Assembly (NCBI GenBank): GCA_002077065.1
Contig: NAJO01000004.1
Coordinates: 1 to 64,000 of the forward strand
Direction: 5' to 3'
DNA: 64,000 nucleotides
DNA from: Cryoendolithus antarcticus
Taxonomy: Eukaryota; Ascomycota; Dothideomycetes; Cladosporiales; Cladosporiaceae
Shown here one piece after another: positions 35,693-46,027 of the stretch. The first letter of the stretch is position 1, and the number at the start of each line of letters is the position of its first letter. The notes beneath the pieces were generated by a model that did not search any database, was not told the origin of the DNA, and saw only the letters and a program-made list of their open reading frames with translations. The position numbers and the translations under genes are program-made.

Positions 35693-37594
35693 ATGAGCTC
35701 CTCGGATGCGCCTGCCGCGCTCGACATCGACCTCTCGCTTCAGCACACAGCGCCGAGTCTGCACACACCGACATTGCTATCGCCGCCTCGGAGTAAGACG
35801 CCACCGACCATCACCGGCAAGCGATCACACAGCCATGAGAATACAGTCCGGACATCACAGCGCAGCGGCAGCGCATCGCTAAGCGCCAATGCATTGAGTC
35901 AGGCGCTGCAACGGACTGTCGACCATGGCAGCGCAACACGAGACATCACACCAGCCGGCAGCCCGAGCCGGAAGAGGCAGAAGACTTTCGCTGGAGACAA
36001 TCGCTTCATTCCAAACCGAGCTGGTCAGGATTTCCAAGCGAGCTACACTTTGCTGAATGAGGAGGGCTCACCAGCTACACCCTCGAGAGCGCACAAGAAA
36101 GCGCCAAGCAGTGAGCTGCACTTCCACAAGCGCGATGCAAATCGCGCTTACTCCTCTGTCCTTCGCTCAGAGATGTTCGATTCAGAGGTGCCGCAGAGTA
36201 TATCACAGTCGCACGAGGGGAGCGGTTCGCGGGCTAAGACTCCGCCTACCGGTACTTCCGCTCTGGCTGGACCGGGTCTGACGCCTTCAACACCCCACAA
36301 GAATCTTTTCTCGTATGGACCTGCTGCGCCGACTTCGCTTACGCCAAGATCGACGTCGAGGAGTGAGCGGGGGCCGAACATCAATGCGAGGTCGGATCTG
36401 TATAGCCTCTCGCCCGTGAAGCGATCGAGTCAAACTATGTTGCTTTCGCCTAGGAAGACTCCCAGAGCAGTGAGCAAGGTGCCGTACAAAGTTCTGGATG
36501 CGCCGGAGTTGGCGGACGATTTCTATCTGAATCTTGTGGACTGGGGTCCTAATGATATCCTTGCTGTGGGGCTAGGCGATTGCGTATATCTCTGGGCAAG
36601 GGAGACAGGCGTGGTGGAGCAGCTGTGCAAGCTCGAAGGAGACAGCGTCACGAGCGTGAGCTGGATACAGCGGGGCTCGCATCTTGCTATCGGCACGACG
36701 AAGGGGCTGCTTATGATCTACGACACAACGACGAATCGAAAATTGCGCACCATGACGGGTCACTCTGCACGGATATCTTCTCTTGCGTGGAACGCACACA
36801 TCCTCAGCACTGGTTCGAGAGATCGCACAATTCTACACCGCGACGTACGACAGCCTAGCCAATATCTCCGAAGACTTACAGGGCACAAACAGGAAGTGTG
36901 TGGCCTGAAGTGGAATCAGGAGACGCGACAGCTGGCTTCAGGCGGCAATGACAACAAGATCTTCGTCTGGGAGAACATGGACGAGCGGTGGAGTCAGCGG
37001 TGGGGCGAACAAGAAGGCGGGCACAAAGCGGCCGTCAAAGCCATTGCTTGGTCGCCGCATCAGCGAGGTCTCCTAGCGAGTGGAGGCGGCACAGCAGATC
37101 GCTGCATCAAGTTTTGGAACACGGTCTCCACTTCGCAGAACTCCGCTAATGCTGCTATCACCACGACACCTACCATCAACAGCACCCTCTCGCCCTCCCT
37201 CCACCCTCCACCAACGTCCCTCTCCGCTCTCAGCACGCCCTCGCCCACATCCCCCACAGCGCCTCCAATAACGCCCCACCTCCTCCGCTCCCACGACACA
37301 GGCAGCCAAGTCTGCAACCTACTCTTCAGCGCCAACACCGCCGAGCTAGTCTCCACGCACGGCTACAGCCAGCACGCGATCAATATCTGGAAGTACCCTT
37401 CCATGAGTCCTGTGGTGAGTCTGACGGGGCATACGTATCGCGTGCTGTATTTGAGCATGAGTCCTGATGGGGGGACGATTGTTACGGGGGCTGGGGATGA
37501 AACGTTGAGGTTCTGGGATGTTTTTGGGAAGGGGAAGGGAGGTGGGGAGGGAGGAGGGGAAGGGGTGGTGAAGGATTGGGGCGTTATCAGATGA
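35693..37594 (+). CDS. CDH1: APC/C activator Cdh1/Fzr (WD40)
   Basis: Cdh1 recruits substrates to the anaphase-promoting complex from mitotic exit through G1. It is one exon of 633 residues. A C-box for APC/C docking lies at residues 102-109 (DNRFIPNR). The disordered N-terminal third is rich in SP and TP sites, the usual targets of inhibitory CDK phosphorylation, and has KTPRAVSKVPYKVLDAPELADD just before the propeller. WD40 blades follow, with DFYLNLVDWGPNDILAVGL, HSARISSLAWN, LTGHKQEVCGLKWN and GGNDNKIFVWEN. The chain ends in Ile-Arg, the IR tail that binds Cdc27/Apc3. A Ser/Thr/Pro-rich insertion of about 50 residues interrupts the blades near residues 482-535. The Gly-rich spacer before the tail is low-complexity. 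Confidence 0.94.
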   Translation: MSSSDAPAALDIDLSLQHTAPSLHTPTLLSPPRSKTPPTITGKRSHSHENTVRTSQRSGSASLSANALSQALQRTVDHGSATRDITPAGSPSRKRQKTFAGDNRFIPNRAGQDFQASYTLLNEEGSPATPSRAHKKAPSSELHFHKRDANRAYSSVLRSEMFDSEVPQSISQSHEGSGSRAKTPPTGTSALAGPGLTPSTPHKNLFSYGPAAPTSLTPRSTSRSERGPNINARSDLYSLSPVKRSSQTMLLSPRKTPRAVSKVPYKVLDAPELADDFYLNLVDWGPNDILAVGLGDCVYLWARETGVVEQLCKLEGDSVTSVSWIQRGSHLAIGTTKGLLMIYDTTTNRKLRTMTGHSARISSLAWNAHILSTGSRDRTILHRDVRQPSQYLRRLTGHKQEVCGLKWNQETRQLASGGNDNKIFVWENMDERWSQRWGEQEGGHKAAVKAIAWSPHQRGLLASGGGTADRCIKFWNTVSTSQNSANAAITTTPTINSTLSPSLHPPPTSLSALSTPSPTSPTAPPITPHLLRSHDTGSQVCNLLFSANTAELVSTHGYSQHAINIWKYPSMSPVVSLTGHTYRVLYLSMSPDGGTIVTGAGDETLRFWDVFGKGKGGGEGGGEGVVKDWGVIR

Positions 37595-37960
37595 GAGCGT
37601 TGTGGTGGCGGCAAGGTATGAGGGTCACGAATGTTATGACTTGCAGTGGGTTCAGTGCAGGCGTCTTTGCCCGCAGTGCGAGGGTGGGTAGCGGGCACTT
37701 GCATCAGCAGTCCCCGGCTGCCTGGTCTTTTGTAGTCATCACAGGTAGCTGCGCAATGTACAGACCAAAAGCTGCAAGCGAGCTTTAATATTACACCACT
37801 CTGAACTGGTCCTGTCCTGCCCTGTCGCTATCTACACTACTGTGACCGCGGTATTCCAGAAGCGCCAGAGAACAAATGCTAGCCATACTGTAGTCCTGGG
37901 CCGTTCACTTTTGGTACAATCGCCCTCATCCCGCCCAGCTCTCCCGAAAGCACACCACAC
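37595..37960. other. Convergent intergenic region
   Basis: This 366 bp stretch lies between the 3' ends of CDH1 (+) and the Pth11-like gene (-). It is presumably 3' UTRs. No gene is seen. Confidence 0.5.
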
Positions 37961-39355
37961 CTACACCCCCAGATCCAGCCGCCCCTTCGCTTTCCCCATC
38001 TCATCTGCCCTCCGCCCACTCGGCGCCCTCGGCAACGGCTTATTCTGCCCCAACCGGCCCAACACGTACATCTCATACTCCTCCGGGGTCCTCACCAAAA
38101 CCTCCTTCCCTCCATTGCCAATCCTCATCCCGCCCCCGTAATACTCATCCTCCACCTCCTCCACAGCACTCAAATGCGCGCCCTTCCCCGCACTCCCCAC
38201 AATCGCCGCTTCGCCGTCCTGCCGACTATGCTCCCGCCTTATTGAGCTGGCTGTGCCAGGGCGGGAAATCGTAGTGTGCGTGTTGAACGTATTGTTGTGC
38301 TGTCGCATGGCGCGCGCGCTGCGCGCCGATGTGAGCGTGCGGTGAAAGGTTTCGCTTAGGTAGCGGCGGAAGAAGACGCGCAGGGCTGGGGCGGAGGCGC
38401 ACATTAGGGAGAGGTTGAGTTCGAGTTGGGACCAGATGAAGGTGGAGAAGCCGATCCATCTGTATGGCAAGTGTCAGTAGCTTCCTTGCTCTCATGGGCT
38501 TGTACATGGCCAACGCACGTCAGATCTCCCTCCCGGCCGAGACGGGTGAGGTAGTAGGTTCGCATTGCGCCGGTGAAGACTACGACTAGGCCAAGGCTGA
38601 AGATGATGTTTAGTGCGATCTTCTGCCGCCTTGGTGCATCGAGCCGCCGGGTCATGAGGACGGGAAGGATGACCGAGTACAGATCGCCGACAACGCTCAA
38701 GCAACCTGACAGAGGGTTGAAGAACGTAAAGTCCTTGCATTTGTACGGCTCATGCCAGTTCAGGTCAAAGTACTTCCAGTACGCCTCGATCGGGTTACAC
38801 CCCAAAAACAACGACAACACCAGCGCGACGGCGTACAAGATCGTGAAGTATATCGCTGCTATCGTAGCGAACTTCCATTTCCGGGCGTAGGTTCCGGTCG
38901 TGAGACGGCGGTAAAACAGCAAGATCGAGACCTTAGAGCAGCAAGATGCGATGAGGAAGACCTGCTCGCTTAGCCATGCGCCTCTCGCGGCGCCTTCGTA
39001 CAAGCTGAAGGGGACGTCCCAGACATGTCTGTCGGAGCCGTATTTCTCTGTGCCGAGGAGAGTGAGAACCGTGAAGGCGACGGAGAAGAGCCATGCAGGG
39101 ACGAGTGCTGACTTGAGATTTCATTAGCGATTGGTTCACTGGTAGTATTGAGGGCGTGCTGACATCGTCGAGACCTAGGCTGCCTGCATGGCTCCGCCAT
39201 CGAAGCCAGAGTCTTGTCAGGACCATCATTGTGCATGTTGCTTGTAGTAGCCCGGCGAAGACTGGCATCCAGCCTCGCCTCTCCGGGTTGACATAGTTGG
39301 CCGTTGGCCACGCGGCAATCACGCTCAGTGGCACAGTCGGAAGATTCCCAGGCAT
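37961..39355 (-). CDS. Fungal rhodopsin-domain (Pth11-like) seven-span protein
   Basis: Three exons (39355-39164, 39111-38519, 38459-37961) join in frame to 427 residues, with introns of 52 and 59 nt. The family is large in filamentous fungi and includes Pth11, a surface-sensing receptor; individual ligands are mostly unknown. Visible spans include VPLSVIAAWP, the one after GWMPVFAGLLQATCTMMVLTRL, ALVPAWLFSVAFTVLTLL, EQVFLIASCCSKVSILLFYRRL, AIYFTILYAVALVLSLFLGCNP, GDLYSVILPVLMTRR and IFSLGLVVVFTGAMRTYYL. ELNLSLMCASAPALRVFFRRYL ends the domain, as is typical. There is no CFEM domain at the N-terminus. The 100-residue cytosolic tail is Ser/Thr/Arg-rich. The first intron appears to use an AAG acceptor. 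Confidence 0.88.
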
Positions 39356-40763
39356 GTTTCCAACAACTCAATAACGCAATACAGTACTGCGCGCAAAGCA
39401 GAGAGCAAGAAAACGGCGACCAAGGAACCTACGGTGTGTCTTACCTTTGCTGTATCGAGAATCGCATGCCGTGGCTTGCGTGACTAATGGGCATGTAAAT
39501 GGTGATCGGTCTGACATCTGCATGTCGAGCACTATGGGTGAATGTCGCTGGCGCAGTGCTTCAATGCTTGGGAGTGTGACATAGACGCAGAGAGCAGGGG
39601 TAGTAGTGGGCTCGGTCATGCATATGGTCAAGAGATGGGTGGCGTCCTATCATCGCTACTCTGCTCGCTGGACCTCGGCGTCTTATGGTCCCTTATATAA
39701 GATGAGGAGATGGCATTTCGGTCAGTTGGTCAACGAGCTCGCAAATCGGTATGCCGTTCGGGAAGCTCGAGGCGGCGGAGTGTGGTATGCATCAGACCTC
39801 CCGATGGTGAGAAGATTTTACCAGTATTTACGATAGAGTAGCACATGCCGCAAAGTCGAGCATGTAGCATGACCTCTGGCGCGCCACCTTAATGAAAAGA
39901 CCGCTTATCTCAATAGTCGACATATTCGACAGCGATGTCATTGCGCAAGAATGTCACTGAGGCTATCCAGAGAGGTGGGCCATCCTCGCTAGCAAGGGCA
40001 CATGCCAAGCTAATGCTCGATTGTCGTGTTTCAGATTGCTGATGTTTGCCTGTAGACGCATCGAGTAGATGAAACTCGCATATTGCTGGCGTCACGTGCA
40101 CTGATAAACATACTCCAACGTGTGATCATGATGCGGCGACTTGTCGTGTAGCTTCGGATATAATGATCTCACGTAGATCGTGAGATGCGAATGTGGGGAA
40201 ATACTGGTAGGGATCGCGCAGACATGTCACTTGTTTCGGGGTCCCGAAGACGTGTTTCATGCGCTCGAGGGTGCACTTGGACGGTGCATTTGGACCGTCG
40301 CTAACGGGAAGGCCAGGTGCTTGTCCGTGCACGACGCCGAAAGTCTTTGCTGAACGGCGTGAGGGCTGCAAGGCGTCGGGAGCATCGGCTTGCCGCGGTG
40401 AACGGCGGAGATAGCCAACCATTACGGGCTACCCCTAAGCCAAGGCACAACACTTTCACACAGGTTATTGCGCATAGCTGCCTAGCCTTTGTCAAAACCT
40501 GGGAAACTCTTCTGCTCCTATAGTCACACCCAGCAGAGCGAGCCGAGCATGCAACGCGGGTAAGAGGATGTGACTTAAGGTACTTCCTATCATGATGGTG
40601 TCGTGGCTCCTTTGGACGTAGAGATGTCACGTTAAATCGCCACGGCCAAGGCGATAGGAACACAGGAAGCGGTCTTCGTCCTAGGAATACGGAAGGGAGC
40701 ACTTGGGCCCCAGACCAGACTTTGTGCAAGCATGGTACCGGAAGGAATCCATTGCATTTGATG
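39356..40763. other. Long intergenic region
   Basis: About 1.4 kb between the start of the Pth11-like gene and the stop of the phosphoesterase gene, both on the - strand. A - strand frame at 40301-40786 has Arg/Cys/Ser-rich shadow composition. I find no gene, RNA or repeat. Confidence 0.45.
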
Positions 40764-41591
40764 TCAAGGTCGGAGCGTAGCAGCAAGTCGGAACGGGAGA
40801 TATAGCCTCTTCCGCTGCCACCAGGTCAGATTTCCCGCGTCGCTGCACAGTTGATTGCTGACGACTCTGACACCGCTTCGCTTGAAGTCGACATTCCAAT
40901 GCGTGTGCCCAGACACCCAATGCGTGACCGAGAACAACAAGCCTTCCTCTTGCAGGATCGCGAAGCTATTACTACTGAAGCAGTCGCTAAGGGAGTTGCC
41001 TTCGTTCTTTGGATGGCAGACATGATCAAACATTGGCGCGTAGTGAGTGGCGATCACGATGTCGCGCTCTGGGCCGTCTTTTTGTAACCCCGATAGCTCT
41101 CCTCGCAGCCAGTCGAGGTCTCTCTCATGTTCCGAGTTGTGCATCCTGACTCTCCAGCCCTTTATATGTTGGAAGTCATTTGTAAGTCGGGTGTAGTCCG
41201 GCGGGATCAAAGAGTGCGAAGTACATCCAAGTACTGTCACATTGGACTCAGGTACATCGAACCGTCCGCGATCGAGGAAATGGAGCTTGCCGTTCATGCA
41301 GGGCTCATTGATGAAGCGTTCGGCGGCCTCCAATCCCTCATCCCGAGATGAGCCGTAGAACTCGTGGTTTCCGGCGATGAGTAGTACAGTGTCGAATGCT
41401 GAAGGATCGCATTGCTGTGACAGGAAGTTGCAGTACCGGTCGTAATGACAGAAACACCCAATGTCAACGGCAAGGACCAGAAGGGGCGCAGCCTTGATGA
41501 TCTCGTACCTGTAGTCTATCCGCTCCAGGTGGAAATCGGACATGTACTGCAAGGTGGCCATCGGATGATGATGATCGCGCCGGTAGGACAT
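40764..41591 (-). CDS. Calcineurin-like metallophosphoesterase
   Basis: One exon of 275 residues; an ATG at 41561 is an alternative start. The dimetal motifs run in order: SDFHLE (D-x-H), VDIGC (the Asp of the usual GD motif), AGNHEFYG (GNHE), ATHYAP and SGHTHWNVDF (GHxH). The family is widespread in fungi and bacteria as predicted Ser/Thr phosphatase-superfamily phosphoesterases; the substrate is unknown. The Gly that normally precedes the second metal-binding Asp is Val here, although the Asp itself is kept. No signal peptide or membrane segment. The end (KRLYLPFRLAATLRP) is weakly family-like, so a missed 3' intron is possible. Confidence 0.82.
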   Translation of the reverse strand: MSYRRDHHHPMATLQYMSDFHLERIDYRYEIIKAAPLLVLAVDIGCFCHYDRYCNFLSQQCDPSAFDTVLLIAGNHEFYGSSRDEGLEAAERFINEPCMNGKLHFLDRGRFDVPESNVTVLGCTSHSLIPPDYTRLTNDFQHIKGWRVRMHNSEHERDLDWLRGELSGLQKDGPERDIVIATHYAPMFDHVCHPKNEGNSLSDCFSSNSFAILQEEGLLFSVTHWVSGHTHWNVDFKRSGVRVVSNQLCSDAGNLTWWQRKRLYLPFRLAATLRP

Positions 41592-42298
41592 TAAGATGCC
41601 TCGCGGTTTAGGTGCGTAACCCTAAACATATGTGTCGACTAAGGGTTAAGACGACGACGACGAGAGCTCTATCATCTAAGACAAGATATCGTTATCTGAG
41701 TTGGCAGATCGATTTCTCATAGCCAGAACTATATTCCTGGATTGTCTTGGAGCCGTTCGACCGCGTGTATGTGAAGATGTTGCCCACTGATGTACATCTG
41801 AAGTCGTGAATCCCTCCGTCCAACAATCTGAGGCCAAAGTGTAGTCATCTTCTGCCTCAAGCGTGATTCGCTTTCAAAAACGCTACAATTTGCAACAACT
41901 ATTCAAGCGTACCGAAGGAGACATCGGTGGATCGTGATGTAGTCTTTGGACGAGTGAGATAAGGTATGAAAGAAGTGCTCATCGCACAGGGAAAGATAGA
42001 AGAGACACGAGGCGAATGGTGAACCGCAGGTGGCACAATTCGAGGACTAGCCCGACGTGCTTCCTCTAAGAGATCCCGTGTAGTTTGGAGAGATGGCAGT
42101 GAAGCCAAGAGCTTATCTTATACATGATCGTGCCTGGCCAAAATGGAGGGCAATTAAGGCTTGTTAAGGCGGACACGAAGAAATGGACCCATGGGCTGCA
42201 AAGTTAGGGTACGAATTCGCGAAGTCGTTGATCTGACAATATGTACTTGATGCGTGAGCACAATGAATCCTAGCTGGTAGCCCTCTTATATGTCATAT
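41592..42298. other. Intergenic, phosphoesterase upstream region
   Basis: About 707 bp between the phosphoesterase start and the GH51 stop. It carries the telomere-like inverted repeat at 41617-41650. No gene is seen. Confidence 0.5.
41617..41650. repeat. Inverted repeat of telomere-like TAACCCT / AGGGTTA
   Basis: TAACCCTAA at 41617-41625 is mirrored by AAGGGTTAAG at 41641-41650, a near-perfect 7-bp inverted repeat with a 16-nt spacer. It lies about 30 bp upstream of the phosphoesterase start. The half-site resembles the motif bound by Tbf1-type TTAGGG-binding proteins, which also act in promoters. This is an inference from the motif alone. Confidence 0.55.
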
Positions 42299-44463
42299 CT
42301 ACCACCCCCGACCATGCCCTCTCCAGTGCTTGGGCTTACCCCAGTAATGGTGAGGTGGGTCCTTGCTGACAGCAGCGACATCAGTGTCGAGGACAGCGAC
42401 ACTAAGCTCCGGTAGGCTGAACTTGAAGCCACCACGAGGTCCAGCGACGAGCTCAGTCTCGGTCGTCTTGACAATGTTGACGCCAGTGAACGGGTCGTTA
42501 TAGGCGAATGGGTCACCGCCCGGATTGGTCAGGACGGTCAACTTCGCCTTGGTGCCGCGGCGGACACCCTGGAAGTTGACAGTGACTGGCACGCTGCTGC
42601 TGTTGGTCGTGTTGAATACGGCGCCCTTCCAGACGAGCGCGCCACCACGATCATCATCCCTTCCAGCACCCCAGTAAAGTGGGCCGTAGTCGGAAGTCGA
42701 GGTCGTAGGCAGAGTGTGGGTGATCGGATGGTGAGCGAACAGCGACCAGACGTACCAAGTGACGGCACGGGTCGTCAGTGCTGGGTCAGCCGCAAACTGA
42801 ATGAGCGTGATAGACCACTGGAACCTGTTGATGTTCTTGAGGACCGGAGCATATAGCACCATCGGGATGCGGTCGGAGTTACGCTCATAGCCGATGAGCG
42901 AGACGGACTCGCCGACGGCACCGATCCACCATGGGTAGGGGTTGAGCAGGCCGAGCCACTCAATGCCACCGTTGACATGCACGGCGGCGACTTCACCGAC
43001 GATATGGCCGAAGTCATTATCGAATCGATCAAACTCGTCAACTAGCTGATCGGGCTCGCGGTATGGGTGGTAGTCACCGAGCACGTCAGCCGGGAAGTCA
43101 AGGCCGTCTGTAGCAGCAGTCTCGGGGTTGGGGTCGCTGCTTGCTGAGGATGCAATGATCTGAATATCGGGGTAGGCTTTCGAGACGGCTTCGTACATGA
43201 GTGGGAAGCGGTAAGCCTTGTACGACTCCCATCCACCTGGGAAGCCGGCAAGCCAATCCTCGTTGCCGAGCTCGACGTAATTCAGCTCGAAAGGCTCCGG
43301 GTGTCCGAGCTCCGCGCGGCGCGCGCCCCAAGTGGACGTGACGGGGCTGATGATGAACTCGATCTCGTTCAATGCGTCCTGAATGTATGGCTGGAGCTCG
43401 GCCTCGGTAGTGTAGTTGCCGTTCAAGGCGAGGCCGGCGTAGAGACCGACAGCTAAGAATGTGTCAGCTACTGTGAACAGTAATTTGATCAGAGCGACTT
43501 ACCAAAGTGGAGTCCCATATCCTCAGCCCACTCAAGGTACTCAACGAGTCCGAGACCGTGTGTCTGCTGGTAGCCCCAAACACCCTCGAAGCCAGGTCGC
43601 TCGCGGAGAGGACCGATGGAGTCTTTCCAGTCCCACTCAGCTCCAAGTCGAAGACCCTCGAGCATGTTACCACCTGGGAAGCGGAGGTAAGTCGGGTTCA
43701 TCTCTTCCAAAGCCTCAGCGATGTCGATCCTGAGACCGTTCGCACGGCCCTTGTAGGTGGGAGGGAAGAGGCTGATCAAGTTGAAGTCGAGAGTGCCGTT
43801 AGATGTACCCGCCGGGTCGAAGGTGACCGCGAACGTATTGTTGGAGCTTGGTGCGGCAACACTGGGTGTGAGCTCGAACTTGTGCTCGGTCCACGCATCA
43901 GCGACGGATTTTGACTGAACCTGAACGCGACCGAAGACATCGGTGGTCAAGTTGGACTTCAGCCAGGCAGTGAACTCGCCCTTGTAGGCGCCCTTGGTCC
44001 AGAACGAGCCGGTGTACTTTTGCACTCTCACATCGATGCCCCAGTAACCCTCGTTCTGAAAGCCGACTTGGCCGGTGGTGTTGGTGGCGGAGACACGAAG
44101 CGACGCCGGAAGAGCAGAGCTCAAGGGCGGCGAAACGAACTCAATGCCCAGACTAGCACCATTGATTGGAGAGTAGTGCGCCGTCGACACCGGGTAACTT
44201 GGGCTGTATTGGAACGCGCGGTTCTGGATCAACTCGGCGTAGATACCACCGTCGCCGGAGTTGTTGATATCCTGTCCGATTGTCAGTCGCTCTCCATGGT
44301 CAGAATCCTATGTTGCTGTCCTACTGACCTCGTGCAGGAAACCATAGCCAAACTTGTCGAACTTGCCCGTGACGTTGCCGCCATTGGCACGAACGTTCAC
44401 ATCGACAGCTTGCGCCGCTCCCAGGAGGGCAGCTGCGACAGCGAAAGTCTTGAAGGCCGCTAT
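42299..44463 (-). CDS. GH51 alpha-L-arabinofuranosidase, secreted
   Basis: This enzyme releases arabinose from arabinan and arabinoxylan. Three exons (44463-44329, 44271-43503, 43452-42299) join in frame to about 685 residues; the introns are 57 and 50 nt. A signal peptide core reads FKTFAVAAALLGAAQAVDV. Family motifs follow: GYGFLHEDINNSGDGGIYAE (formed by splicing), NPTYLRFPGGNMLEG, WGYQQTHGLGLVEYLEWAED and LNYVELGNEDW with the predicted acid/base Glu near residue 366. HIVGEVAAVH holds the predicted nucleophile Glu near 455. The C-terminal beta domain ends with a His/Gly/Trp-rich tail. The frame has no ATG: its expected start is ATA at 44463-44461, or an upstream exon supplies one. The 5' boundary is therefore provisional. 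Confidence 0.88.
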
Positions 44464-45313
44464 GATATTCCAAAGCGTTGCCGGTAGTCCAGGCGTTCCA
44501 TTTTGGCGGGCATAGCTGCACTATATACGAGATGACGGAATGTCTGCAGTCGGTTGTCGACATTGGCAGAGTACCCGGGATACCAAGACACCAAGACCTT
44601 GGCTCGCCATTCAGCCTGTCCTTCTCCACGATCTCCAGATTCGATCATACTGATTATCACGGGCCCAAATTTGACTGTAATGATGTCGTAAGGCAATCAC
44701 AAGGTAGATATACACGAAGAGATCGTCTTGTGTTGAACGGTCAGTCCAGATCGACTAGATGGAACGACCGTGGTCAACTCGAAACACGCGAACATGTCTT
44801 TCGGTACCTCATTCCTCCACCGTACCTAGAAGCAGGTACCAGGTCGGCTCGAGTCAAGAGCATGCATCTGCTATGTCTAGCTTGACAAGATGATGGAGAA
44901 AACAGTCCACATCCCCGCGCGCCAAGGTCGTGTAGATGGAGTCTGTCCAGGTATTAGCCACACTTTGCACGCACTCTCGACCACGACACATTCAGCCTGT
45001 AACATTGTGCAGGTCGATCGTACTGTGTACGTGTGTGTACTGCATCTTGCCTTGCGACATGAGAGTGCGGCTCTGATGACGACTTCAGTTGGCTACCATG
45101 GCGGGCACATGGCAAAGGCATGGCATCACTTAAACAGCTTGTGATAGACTTGCAGGTGAGCATTCAACCGGCTACATGTCCCAAATGTCGGATACCGAAG
45201 AGCACCCGGCCCTCAACATACGGGCTAATCGCATGTACCATACAGACCTCCCGCAGAGCGCATCCCAGCAACCCGTCAAACGAGTGACAGGAAACCTGCT
45301 CCATGATGTCTAA
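44464..45313. other. Intergenic upstream of the GH51 gene
   Basis: About 850 bp between the GH51 5' end and the stop of the Pro-rich gene, both on the - strand. Short frames only. It may contain a small first exon for the GH51 gene: an ATG reading MASQGLGVL near 44611 followed by a GTATCC donor is one weak option. Confidence 0.4.
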
Positions 45314-46027
45314 TCACTGCTGAGCCTCGCAGGCAGTGGAAAGGTTCTGTTTCCCTGCCTTCATCCACGCTTCGTACAACTCCCTATATCTCCGTTCCAG
45401 CCTCTCGAAATACTTGTCGCGCACTGGCCCTGGCATGTTCTCCAAGTGAGCATATAGTACACCCTTGATGTCAACCATCTCAAAATAGTCATCATCACCA
45501 CCTTTAGGTTCGTACTTCATGATCTTCTCGTACAGTTCCACAAACTGAGGATCGAGTGGCTCGGCTGGTGCACGCGGCGGCGAGAATGAGAACGCCTGGG
45601 GCGGAGTTATCGAAGGCGGCGATAGAGCCAAGGCAGACCTGGACGCAGGAGCAGCGTAGAACTCCATCGATCCATCAGACGACGTGAAGTAATGTCCACG
45701 CCCAAGCGGGCCGTCCTGTGGCGTGAGACGAACGTACTGCGGTCCTCCTGGCGAAGTTGACACTTGCGTCGTCGTTACCGTCGTAGACTGCAGAGTTGGT
45801 GGCGTGGTGTGTAGTCGCTGAGACAAGCCTGGACGAGTCGATAGCGCTGGTCCAATGGTCTGTGGTGGTGGACTTTTAGGGCGTGCTGATGCAGTAGCCG
45901 TACTAGCTGGCTTCGATGCAGCTGGTAACGAGGTCTGCAGTGGCGGGGATCGCGGTCTTGGGCTTTGCGCTTTTGCAGAGGGCTTGGAGGCAGCCGGTGC
46001 ACGTGGCCACGGACTCGGCCAGCTCAT
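45314..46027 (-). CDS. Proline-rich protein, uncharacterised
   Basis: One exon of 237 residues from the ATG at 46027 (MSWPSPWPRAP). The N-terminal 110 residues are Pro/Ser/Ala/Thr-rich and probably disordered. The C-terminal part looks folded and helical: DPQFVELYEKIMKYEPKG, DDDYFEMVDIKGVLYAHLEN and KYFERLERRYRELYEAWMKA. No signal peptide or membrane span. I do not recognise the family. Amino-acid composition and the orderly C-terminus argue for a real gene. Confidence 0.65.
   Translation of the reverse strand: MSWPSPWPRAPAASKPSAKAQSPRPRSPPLQTSLPAASKPASTATASARPKSPPPQTIGPALSTRPGLSQRLHTTPPTLQSTTVTTTQVSTSPGGPQYVRLTPQDGPLGRGHYFTSSDGSMEFYAAPASRSALALSPPSITPPQAFSFSPPRAPAEPLDPQFVELYEKIMKYEPKGGDDDYFEMVDIKGVLYAHLENMPGPVRDKYFERLERRYRELYEAWMKAGKQNLSTACEAQQ

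Noticed and set aside
35228..35804. Two - strand frames (178 and 120 codons) upstream of and overlapping CDH1
   Set aside because: They overlap the CDH1 start, have Ser/Pro/Cys-rich shadow composition and no domain.
40301..40786. 161-codon frame on the - strand
   Set aside because: Arg/Cys-rich composition without domains; overlaps the end of the phosphoesterase gene.
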